This document shows, piece by piece, positions 1 to 5,773 of a stretch of 6,607 nucleotides of DNA. Under the pieces are notes generated by a model. It had not been told where the DNA came from and did no database searches. It was given only the letters and a program-made list of their open reading frames with translations. This stretch comes from Bacteroidota bacterium (GTDB lineage: Bacteria; Bacteroidota; Bacteroidia; Bacteroidales; GCA-2748055), in NCBI GenBank assembly GCA_030592605.1, contig JAUVIT010000105.1, forward strand, positions 1 to 6,607, given 5' to 3'. Every line of letters begins with the position of its first letter. Position 1 is the stretch's first letter. Position numbers and translations under genes: made by a program.

Positions 1-312
1 GATGCCAATTTAGATTTTTACTACAAGGATCTGATTAATAGTAGGATTCCTGGCGCGTATCAGCGTTTGTTGCTGGATTGTATGCAGGGCGACAGTACCC
101 TGTACACCCGTGGTGATGCGGTGGAAGCAGCCTGGCGCTTTTTGGATCCGGTCCTGGCAGCATGGAAGGATGATAAGAGCATCCCCTTGCATGGCTACCC
201 CTGTGGTACCTGGGGACCGGAAATAGCCGATCAAATGATCGAGGGGGAGGAATATAGCTGGCGTTGTCCAAGTAAAAACCTGGCAGATGATGGCCTTTAT
301 TGTGAATTGTAA
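1..312 (+). CDS. zwf: Glucose-6-phosphate dehydrogenase, C-terminal 103 residues (5' end outside window)
   Basis: This is the tail of glucose-6-phosphate dehydrogenase, the cytoplasmic enzyme that oxidises glucose 6-phosphate to 6-phosphogluconolactone and makes NADPH, the entry step of the oxidative pentose phosphate pathway. The frame is open from base 1, and the stop is TAA at 310-312. Fragment residues 20-45 (YQRLLLDCMQGDSTLYTRGD and the following AVEAAW) are the strongly conserved C-terminal segment of the family. Residues 65-73 (GYPCGTWGP) and the WRCPSKNL run near residues 87-94 match the usual ending. The family is normally about 490-510 residues, so roughly the last fifth is present. 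The stop overlaps the pgl start by one base (TAATG), which implies co-transcription and probably translational coupling. Identification is by recognised motifs. Cofactor preference cannot be judged because the Rossmann domain is missing. Confidence 0.96.
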   Translation, partial: DANLDFYYKDLINSRIPGAYQRLLLDCMQGDSTLYTRGDAVEAAWRFLDPVLAAWKDDKSIPLHGYPCGTWGPEIADQMIEGEEYSWRCPSKNLADDGLYCEL

Positions 313-1040
313 TGGAGAGAAAGAGAAACTATATCTATCCTGAGAAGGATAGCCTGACAGCTGCTTTTATATGTGAGTTTTTACGTACCCTGAAGAAGTA
401 TTCGGATGAGGGACGGAAACTGCATATTGCGCTTTCGGGGGGATCGACACCACTTGCCATATTCAGGCAGCTGGCGGAACAAACTACCCGGGACGATTGG
501 TCCAACGTTCACTTATACTGGGGAGATGAAAGGTGTGTGCCACAGGATGATCCTGAAAGCAACTATGGCAGTGCACTGAAAGTATTACTTAAGCCTCTGG
601 GTCTGGATAAGGTCCATATTCACCATATAAGGGGTGAAGAAAAGCCGCTCGGGGAGGCTCTCCGGTATGGGGATCTTTTACTGAAGCAGCTGCCCATGGA
701 GAATGGATTCCCCGTATTTGACTGGGTATGGCTGGGCCTGGGTACGGATGGACATACGGCCTCTGTCTTTCCCCACCAGATTGAGTTATGGACCGCCGGA
801 TCGCCCTGCATAGCCTCCAGTCACCCGGACACGGCTCAGCCAAGAATCTCCATTAGTGGAGGTGTGATCAATGCAGCTAAGCGGGTCTCTTTTATTGCTT
901 CCGGCAAGGAAAAAGCAAGAGTGATCAGGGATATATTTTTTAAAGAGGGGCGCCATATGGAGTATCCGGCTTTTTATGTCAACCCGACTTCGGGCAACCT
1001 GGAGTGGTATCTTGATCAGGATGCTGCCAGTCTTTTATAG
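312..1040 (+). CDS. pgl: 6-phosphogluconolactonase (DevB/SOL type)
   Basis: The product hydrolyses 6-phosphogluconolactone to 6-phosphogluconate in the cytoplasm, the second step of the oxidative pentose phosphate pathway. The 242-residue length is normal for the DevB/SOL family. Visible motifs, in order, are LSGGSTP (residues 41-47, phosphate-binding loop), YWGDERCVP (69-77), SNYG (83-86), GLGTDGHTASVFP (142-154, holding the catalytic-region histidine), and the C-terminal YPAFYV...LEWYLD segment (218-235). The family is homologous to glucosamine-6-phosphate deaminase, but the GDERCVP and GTDGHTASVFP forms favour the lactonase, as does the position directly after zwf. The ATG start shares its A with the last base of the zwf stop. 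There is no Shine-Dalgarno sequence, so translation probably depends on coupling to zwf. The stop is two bases before kynU. Nothing appears truncated or missing. Confidence 0.95.
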   Translation: MERKRNYIYPEKDSLTAAFICEFLRTLKKYSDEGRKLHIALSGGSTPLAIFRQLAEQTTRDDWSNVHLYWGDERCVPQDDPESNYGSALKVLLKPLGLDKVHIHHIRGEEKPLGEALRYGDLLLKQLPMENGFPVFDWVWLGLGTDGHTASVFPHQIELWTAGSPCIASSHPDTAQPRISISGGVINAAKRVSFIASGKEKARVIRDIFFKEGRHMEYPAFYVNPTSGNLEWYLDQDAASLL

Positions 1041-1042
1041 AT

Positions 1043-2323
1043 ATGGATAATCTAAATACCATTGCGCATGCAAGGGAACTGGACAGGCTTGATTCCCTGG
1101 CTCGTTTCAGGAAACAGTTTTTGATCGATGATCCATCTCTGATTTATCTGGATGGAAATTCCTTGGGACGCCTGCCTCAGAAAACGGGGGAACATATGGA
1201 GCTTGTCATCAGGGAGCAGTGGGGCAAGAATCTGATCCGTAGCTGGAACGAACATTGGTATGATCAATCAGCCCGAATGGGAAAGAAGATCGCTCAGCTT
1301 ATTGGGGCAGACCCCGATGAGGTTATTGTTTCAGATTCCACCTCCGTGAACCTCTATAAATTGGCCTATGGAGCTTTAAAGCTTATGGAGGACAGAACAG
1401 AGATCATTTCGGACGATATGAACTTTCCTTCCGATCTCTATATCATGCAGGGTTTGATAAAGCAATTAGGGGGTAAACACAAGCTGAACTTGTTGAAATC
1501 GCCCGATGGAATCTCCTTAGATATGAGCCAGCTGACCAGGATGGTCAAGCAAAGCACTGCACTGATTACCCTTTCACATGTGGCATATAAGAGTTCCTTT
1601 TTGTATGATATGGAACGTGTAACTGAGCTGGCCCACCAGCATGATGCACTTGTTTTGTGGGACCTGAGCCATTCGGCAGGGGCAGTTCCGGTGAGTCTGA
1701 ACAGGGCCGGAGCAGATCTGGCCGTTGGATGTACCTATAAATATTTAAATGGCGGACCGGGTTCGCCTGCTTTCCTGTTTGTGAAAAGGGAACTTCAGGA
1801 GCGACTGGAAAATCCCATTCAGGGGTGGTTCGGGGAGCGGAATCCATTTGAATTCAATCTCAACTACAGGGAATCTGAAGGGATCCGGAAATTCCTCTCC
1901 GGAACTCCACCTGTGATTTCCCTATCGGGACTGGATCCTGCCCTGGATATAGTCCTGGAGGCGGGGATGGAATCGATCAGGCAAAAAAGTGTGGCACAAA
2001 GTGAATACCTGCTTTCTCTGGTCAGGCAAAACCTGACAGATCTGGGAATCCAGCTGGGATCGCCAGAACTTAGCGAAAGGCGGGGGTCTCATCTCTCCTT
2101 GAAGCATGACGAGGCTTATCGCATTTGTAAAGCCCTCACCGATCCGGGGGTGGGAGATGGTGTGGTAATCCCTGATTTTCGGGAGCCCAATAATATACGA
2201 TTGGGGATCAGTCCCTTATATACCACGTATGAGGATATTTACCGGGCCATTCTGCAGATGAAAGAGATCATTCTGGAGAAGCTTTATGAAAATTATCCCA
2301 ATACCCGTGATCAGGTGACCTGA
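1043..2323 (+). CDS. kynU: Kynureninase (PLP-dependent, class V aminotransferase fold)
   Basis: Kynureninase is a pyridoxal-phosphate enzyme that cleaves L-kynurenine to anthranilate plus alanine, or 3-hydroxykynurenine to 3-hydroxyanthranilate plus alanine, in tryptophan degradation and in de novo NAD synthesis from tryptophan. The 426-residue length fits bacterial kynureninases. Visible family signatures are YLDGNSLG (35-42), SDSTSVNLYKL (97-107), NFPSD (127-131), DLSHSAGAVPV (207-217), CTYKYLNGGPGSPAF (230-244), GWFG (261-264), RGSHLSL (347-353) and NNIRLGISPLYTTYEDI (383-399). Lys233 in the YKYLNGG motif is the expected PLP Schiff-base lysine. Asp207 lies 26 residues before it, as expected for the aspartate that contacts the pyridine nitrogen. 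The ATG lies two bases after the pgl stop with no Shine-Dalgarno sequence. Upstream clustering with pentose phosphate genes is unusual. Which substrate is preferred, kynurenine or the 3-hydroxy form, cannot be read from this sequence. Confidence 0.95.
   Translation: MDNLNTIAHARELDRLDSLARFRKQFLIDDPSLIYLDGNSLGRLPQKTGEHMELVIREQWGKNLIRSWNEHWYDQSARMGKKIAQLIGADPDEVIVSDSTSVNLYKLAYGALKLMEDRTEIISDDMNFPSDLYIMQGLIKQLGGKHKLNLLKSPDGISLDMSQLTRMVKQSTALITLSHVAYKSSFLYDMERVTELAHQHDALVLWDLSHSAGAVPVSLNRAGADLAVGCTYKYLNGGPGSPAFLFVKRELQERLENPIQGWFGERNPFEFNLNYRESEGIRKFLSGTPPVISLSGLDPALDIVLEAGMESIRQKSVAQSEYLLSLVRQNLTDLGIQLGSPELSERRGSHLSLKHDEAYRICKALTDPGVGDGVVIPDFREPNNIRLGISPLYTTYEDIYRAILQMKEIILEKLYENYPNTRDQVT
2311..2323. 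repeat. Short inverted repeat spanning the kynU stop codon
   Basis: TCAGGT and ACCTGA form perfect 6-base arms around a single central G and end exactly at the kynU TGA stop. As RNA, only the outer four pairs could close around a five-base loop, so it would be a weak hairpin. No T-run follows directly (the T7 tract begins 31 bases downstream). It may be chance, and it lies mostly inside coding sequence. Confidence 0.3.
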
Positions 2324-2422
2324 GCCACTGTTCAAACCGAATCTGTATTACCGTTTTTTTAACATACTCAATGCAACCATTCAGCATTGTATGCGTTTTG
2401 TATTAGTATAAAACCTGACCGT
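2324..2422 (+). other. 99-base intergenic gap between kynU and DUF1800; possible transcription boundary
   Basis: This is the only gap of any size between the plus-strand genes, so it is the natural place for the metabolic cluster to end and the DUF1800-DUF1501 unit to begin. It holds a run of seven T at 2354-2360, with no clear stem immediately in front of it. It also holds an inverted repeat, CAATGC (2369-2374) and GCATTG (2384-2389), with a nine-base loop. I see no good match to the Bacteroidota vegetative promoter (TTTG near -33 with TAnnTTTG near -7). The stretch just before the ATG at 2423 is A/T-rich. Whether it carries a promoter, a terminator or neither cannot be decided from sequence alone. 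Confidence 0.4.
2369..2389 (+). repeat. Inverted repeat with potential small hairpin upstream of DUF1800
   Basis: CAATGC and GCATTG are perfect 6-base complementary arms separated by a nine-base loop (2375-2383). The structure lies 34-54 bases before the DUF1800 ATG. It could be a 5' leader hairpin or a dyad operator if transcription starts in this gap. No T-tract follows, so it is not a standard terminator. A 6-base dyad in an A/T-rich gap can arise by chance. Confidence 0.3.
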
Positions 2423-4126
2423 ATGGCTTCTCTGACTGAAATCACCGGCGTATTGGGACGTAAACGTGCGGCCCATTTGTTACGCAGGGCCACTTTTGGG
2501 CCCACCATTCCAGAAATTGATCAGTTTGCAGCGCTAACTGCTACGCAAGCTTTGGCACTTCTGTTGGATGACACGGCTGTGAACCCGCTGCCTCCAATCG
2601 ATCTCCTGACCGGCTCCACCTGGGTGGATCCCACCGGTGTAAGCGGCCCTCCTCTGGCAGGGAGTGGAAACAGTGAGCAGGACCAGCTGTTTGAGTATTT
2701 TCAGGCCTGGCACATGGATGTGATGCGCAAAGCTCCGCTTACGCTGAAAGAACGAATTACCTGGTTCATGCATACACATCTGCCTGCACGATGGACCGAG
2801 ATTAATCAGAGTGAGGCGATCTATTATCAGAATTGTCTGTACAGGCATTACGCATATGGTAGTTTCAAGGAGCTTTTTAAAAAGATCTGTGTGGACAATG
2901 CCATGCTCAGGTACCTGGATGGTTATTCCAACAAGAAGAATTCCCCCAACGAGAATTTTGCCAGGGAGATGTTCGAGCTATACAGCATAGGCAGAGGTGA
3001 GCAGGTGCTTGAAGGGGACTATACTAATTATACCGAGGACGATATCAAAGCTGCTACCCGTGTGTTGACGGGGTGGGAGCTGGATGAAACCTACAGTTTT
3101 ATCGATCCTGATACGGGATTACCAGCTGGTAAGATGGAGTCTCAGCTGGCTGGAGATGGTACAACAGAGTTGGCCACCGAACACGACACGGCCGACAAAA
3201 CCTTTAGTGATAAATTTGGGAATGCAGTTATTTCATCTTCTGAAGTGTTGGAAGGATTTTCTACTGTGGAAGCGTCCTACGGTGAACTGGATGAGCTGAT
3301 TGACATGATCTTTTCTCAGCAGGAAACTGGTCGCTTCATTGCAAGGAAGCTTTATCGCTTCTTTGTCTATCATTTTATTACGGATGAGGCCGAAGCTGAT
3401 ATCATTGGACCCCTGGCTCAGATACTGGTGGACAATGACTTCAGCATTGTGGAATTGCTGACTGTACTTTTGAAAAGCCAGCATTTCTATGACGAAGACG
3501 ATGCAGTGAAAGAGAATGACAATGTGGGGGCCCTGATTAAATCGCCTGTTGATATTTTTACCGGACTAAGCAGAATGTTTGCGATTCAGTTCCAGGATCG
3601 AGAAACCAGTACAGATACCTTCTATGGGGATATGGCCTATGTGGTCTCGAAGCTGGTGGACCAGGGACTCAATTTCTATGAACCTTTTGAGGTGGCTGGT
3701 TACCCGGCATATCACCAGATGCCGGGCTATAACAGGAACTGGATAACCACCTATGCCCTGGCATACAGGTACCAGATGGGGGGCATCCTGATGAAGACCC
3801 TGGACCAGGCGACTGAGCGAACTTTCGTTCTTGATATTGTTGACTGGGTGGAAAACTCGGGACATATAAGCGTTCCATCCGATGCTGTGGAGATTATGGA
3901 TGTTCTGGTGAATAACCTGTATGCCATAGAACTGACCCAGGAGCGTTATGACTATTTCCTCTATACAGTCTTTCTCGATAATCCGGAGAATCAGGCTTAT
4001 GCACGTTCATTGTGGACACAGGAATGGAACGCATACGAGAGCTCAAGCGATGATACTGTGGTTCGAAATCTGCTGGAACGGCTTTTCTCTGCTTTAATCG
4101 AAACACCAGAATTTCAAATATACTAA
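2423..4126 (+). CDS. DUF1800 family protein, partner of the downstream DUF1501 protein
   Basis: This 567-residue protein belongs to the DUF1800 family, whose biochemical role is not established. Family landmarks, numbered from the ATG at 2423, are AAHLLRRATFGPT (16-28), LTLKERITWFMHTHLPA (107-123), NENFAREMFELYSIG (176-190), TEDDIKAATRVLTGW (204-218), ALIKSPVDIFTGLSRMF (370-386) and a C-terminal PEFQIY. The domain therefore spans nearly the whole protein. The frame stays open upstream to a TTG at 2387, which would add 12 residues. I prefer the ATG because TTG starts are rare and the family alignment begins close to RRATFG. No signal peptide, lipobox or membrane helix is visible from either start, although DUF1800 partners are generally thought to act outside the cytoplasm. 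The stop is five bases before DUF1501, so the two are almost certainly co-transcribed. Family assignment is firm, function unknown, start moderately sure. Confidence 0.88.
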   Translation: MASLTEITGVLGRKRAAHLLRRATFGPTIPEIDQFAALTATQALALLLDDTAVNPLPPIDLLTGSTWVDPTGVSGPPLAGSGNSEQDQLFEYFQAWHMDVMRKAPLTLKERITWFMHTHLPARWTEINQSEAIYYQNCLYRHYAYGSFKELFKKICVDNAMLRYLDGYSNKKNSPNENFAREMFELYSIGRGEQVLEGDYTNYTEDDIKAATRVLTGWELDETYSFIDPDTGLPAGKMESQLAGDGTTELATEHDTADKTFSDKFGNAVISSSEVLEGFSTVEASYGELDELIDMIFSQQETGRFIARKLYRFFVYHFITDEAEADIIGPLAQILVDNDFSIVELLTVLLKSQHFYDEDDAVKENDNVGALIKSPVDIFTGLSRMFAIQFQDRETSTDTFYGDMAYVVSKLVDQGLNFYEPFEVAGYPAYHQMPGYNRNWITTYALAYRYQMGGILMKTLDQATERTFVLDIVDWVENSGHISVPSDAVEIMDVLVNNLYAIELTQERYDYFLYTVFLDNPENQAYARSLWTQEWNAYESSSDDTVVRNLLERLFSALIETPEFQIY

Positions 4127-4131
4127 AGGCT

Positions 4132-4221
4132 ATGAAAAGAAGACATTTTATAAGGAACGTGGCCTATGGAAGTGCTGCAGGGATAACACTGGGCGGAGTT
4201 CCAATGAACCTGCTGGCTGCG
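4132..4221 (+). other. Predicted twin-arginine-type signal peptide of the DUF1501 protein
   Basis: Residues 1-30 have a basic start with consecutive arginines at 3-4 in the order K-R-R-H-F-I-R, close to the S/T-R-R-x-F-L-K consensus. A glycine/alanine-rich apolar segment (AYGSAAGITLGGVPMNLLAA) follows, typical of weakly hydrophobic Tat signals. A Sec signal is the alternative, but the apolar core is interrupted by glycines and a proline. The cleavage point near residue 30 is a guess from the small residues there. Confidence 0.65.
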
Positions 4222-5772
4222 AACAGCCAGATGGCAAAGCTTGCCGCGGATAGTACAAATGATAAGGTGCTGGTATTTATCCAGTTACATGGGGGTAATG
4301 ATGGGCTGAATACCCTGATTCCCATCTCGCAGTATGACGACTACTATAATTTGAGACCAAACATTGCCATCAGGCATACCGGAACCCGGAGTTACCTGGA
4401 GGTTGATAATACGGTGGATGACAATGCAAAGGTAGGACTGCATCCCGATATGCTGGCATTTAAAGAGATGTATGACCAGGAGAAGGTCGCCATCATTCAG
4501 AACGTCGGTTATCCCGATATGAACCTGAGCCACTTCAGGGGCAGAGATGTAGTGTTTATGGGAGGAGACGAATCGGAAAGCAGCCAGTATAACTCAGGAT
4601 GGATGGGTCGCTACCTGAATAATATCTATCCGGGCTACCCCGACGCCTATCCCAGTGAAACAATGGAGGATCCCATCGGGATTGAGCTAAGTGGAACCCT
4701 ATCCCTGGCCTTTCACCGGGAGAACGGCATTCCCATCGGGCTCAACATTGGAAGTCCGGAGCAGTTTTATGAGCTGATCTCCAGTGTGGGTGTTGATCCA
4801 CCCATCGCATTTCCCGAGAGCCATGCCGGAGATGAACTCCGTTACATTATGGAGTTTGAAAAGAAGTCCAACGAGTATGCCGGCCGCCTGAAGGACGTTT
4901 ATGACGCCGGAAGCAATTCCACAGTTGAATACCCCGAAGTTTATCCATATGCTTCTCCCATCAGGGCCAATAACCTGAGCAGTCAGCTGAAGCTCATTGC
5001 CAGGTTGATCAAGGGGGGCATAAAGACCAAGATATTTCTTTGTCGCATAGGGGGCTTTGATACGCATGTAGAGCAAGTGGATGAGAATGATCGCAGCCTG
5101 GGCGTTCATGCCGCATTGCTTTATAATATGTCCGGAGCGGTGAAGGCCTTTTACGATGACCTGAACCAGCTTGAAATCGATGAGCGGGTACTCTCACTCA
5201 CTTTTACTGAATTTGGTCGCCGGGCCAAATCCAATGATAGTTACGGAACTGATCATGGAACAGCCACTCCGGTCTTTGTTTTTGGGACCCAGCTGAACAA
5301 TGGAATATACGGGGTAAATCCATCCCTGAAGCCTGAAGATCTTCACAATTATAACCTGGTCTATAACATCGATTACAGGCAGATCTATACGTCCATCATT
5401 CAGGACTGGTTTGAGGGAGATGATCAGGCGCTGATCGATACCGGTTTTAGCGAATGGGTTGATACCCGATTGCCCATTGTTGATATTGGCGGGACCCACG
5501 CTTATAGCCCGGGAAAGAATCCAACTTCATTGCACATCTATCCTAATCCCGTACAGGACATGCTTCAAATCCAGTACAACCTGGAGTATAGAGGAGCTCT
5601 TAGTCTGCATGTCATTGATGGCGCCGGGCGAAGACTTATATCAGTGCAGCAGGAGGGAGTTTTTGGTCCCAATGCCACTACCCTGGATGTGTCGGACCTG
5701 AAAGAGGGGATGTATCACCTGCAAATGATCCATCGCGGAAAGCGGATGCACGGTAGCTTTTTAAAGCTATAA
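4132..5772 (+). CDS. DUF1501 protein with Tat-like signal and type IX secretion C-terminal sorting domain
   Basis: This 546-residue protein is of the DUF1501 family, which is related to the alkaline phosphatase/sulfatase superfamily but has no established substrate. The N-terminus MKRRHFIRN has a twin-arginine-like pattern (RR at 3-4 followed by x-F-I), then a modest apolar stretch to about residue 30 (a plausible cleavage near LLAA). Family motifs are HGGNDGLN (53-60), MNLSHFRGRDV (130-140), GGFDTH (307-312) and TEFGRRAKSNDSYGTDHGTA (359-378). The Asp and His residues in these resemble superfamily metal ligands. After a linker (about 445-464), residues 467-546 form a type A Por sorting domain: LHIYPNPVQDMLQIQY, then LSLHVIDGAGRRL, then LKEGMYHLQM and a terminal GSFLKL. 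Export across the inner membrane followed by type IX secretion is inferred. The ATG is five bases after the DUF1800 stop. Confidence 0.9.
   Translation: MKRRHFIRNVAYGSAAGITLGGVPMNLLAANSQMAKLAADSTNDKVLVFIQLHGGNDGLNTLIPISQYDDYYNLRPNIAIRHTGTRSYLEVDNTVDDNAKVGLHPDMLAFKEMYDQEKVAIIQNVGYPDMNLSHFRGRDVVFMGGDESESSQYNSGWMGRYLNNIYPGYPDAYPSETMEDPIGIELSGTLSLAFHRENGIPIGLNIGSPEQFYELISSVGVDPPIAFPESHAGDELRYIMEFEKKSNEYAGRLKDVYDAGSNSTVEYPEVYPYASPIRANNLSSQLKLIARLIKGGIKTKIFLCRIGGFDTHVEQVDENDRSLGVHAALLYNMSGAVKAFYDDLNQLEIDERVLSLTFTEFGRRAKSNDSYGTDHGTATPVFVFGTQLNNGIYGVNPSLKPEDLHNYNLVYNIDYRQIYTSIIQDWFEGDDQALIDTGFSEWVDTRLPIVDIGGTHAYSPGKNPTSLHIYPNPVQDMLQIQYNLEYRGALSLHVIDGAGRRLISVQQEGVFGPNATTLDVSDLKEGMYHLQMIHRGKRMHGSFLKL
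5530..5769 (+). other. Type IX secretion system C-terminal sorting domain (type A) of the DUF1501 protein
   Basis: Residues 467-546 form three visible blocks: the YPNPVQD opening strand, the central LSLHVIDGAGRRL strand pair, and the closing D-L-K-E-G-M-Y-H-L-Q-M plus basic GSFLKL end. This is the standard pattern of the Por secretion sorting domain. It directs a periplasmic protein through the outer membrane and is usually cleaved and replaced by surface anchoring. Its presence implies that the genome encodes PorV/PorU and the type IX apparatus, which lie outside this window. Confidence 0.9.
5754..5769. repeat. Inverted repeat at the DUF1501 3' end, between convergent genes
   Basis: TAGCTTT and AAAGCTA are perfect 7-base arms around a central TT, ending just before the DUF1501 stop codon. 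As RNA, about six pairs could close around a four-base loop. It is A/T-rich and followed by only short T runs, so it would be a weak terminator. Its place between two convergent genes one base apart makes a shared termination role possible, but the same bases encode the end of the sorting domain. Confidence 0.3.
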
Positions 5773-5773
5773 T

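Noticed and set aside
2387..2415. TTG around 2387 with TATAAA near 2408 as a promoter for DUF1800
   Set aside because: The -7 element does not match TAnnTTTG beyond its first two bases. The implied transcription start would leave almost no leader before the ATG at 2423.
2387..2422. TTG at 2387 as the DUF1800 start
   Set aside because: TTG is a rare start. The added 12 residues form no signal peptide and lie outside the family alignment. The in-frame ATG at 2423 sits closer to the expected N-terminus.
4127..4131. AGG before the DUF1501 ATG as a Shine-Dalgarno site
   Set aside because: The spacing of about two bases is too short, and the other starts here lack such sites, as is usual in Bacteroidota.
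4699..5109. 136-codon minus-strand open frame inside the DUF1501 gene
   Set aside because: It is fully contained in a well-supported gene with recognisable family motifs. Its own translation shows no family motif, so it is a frame shadow.
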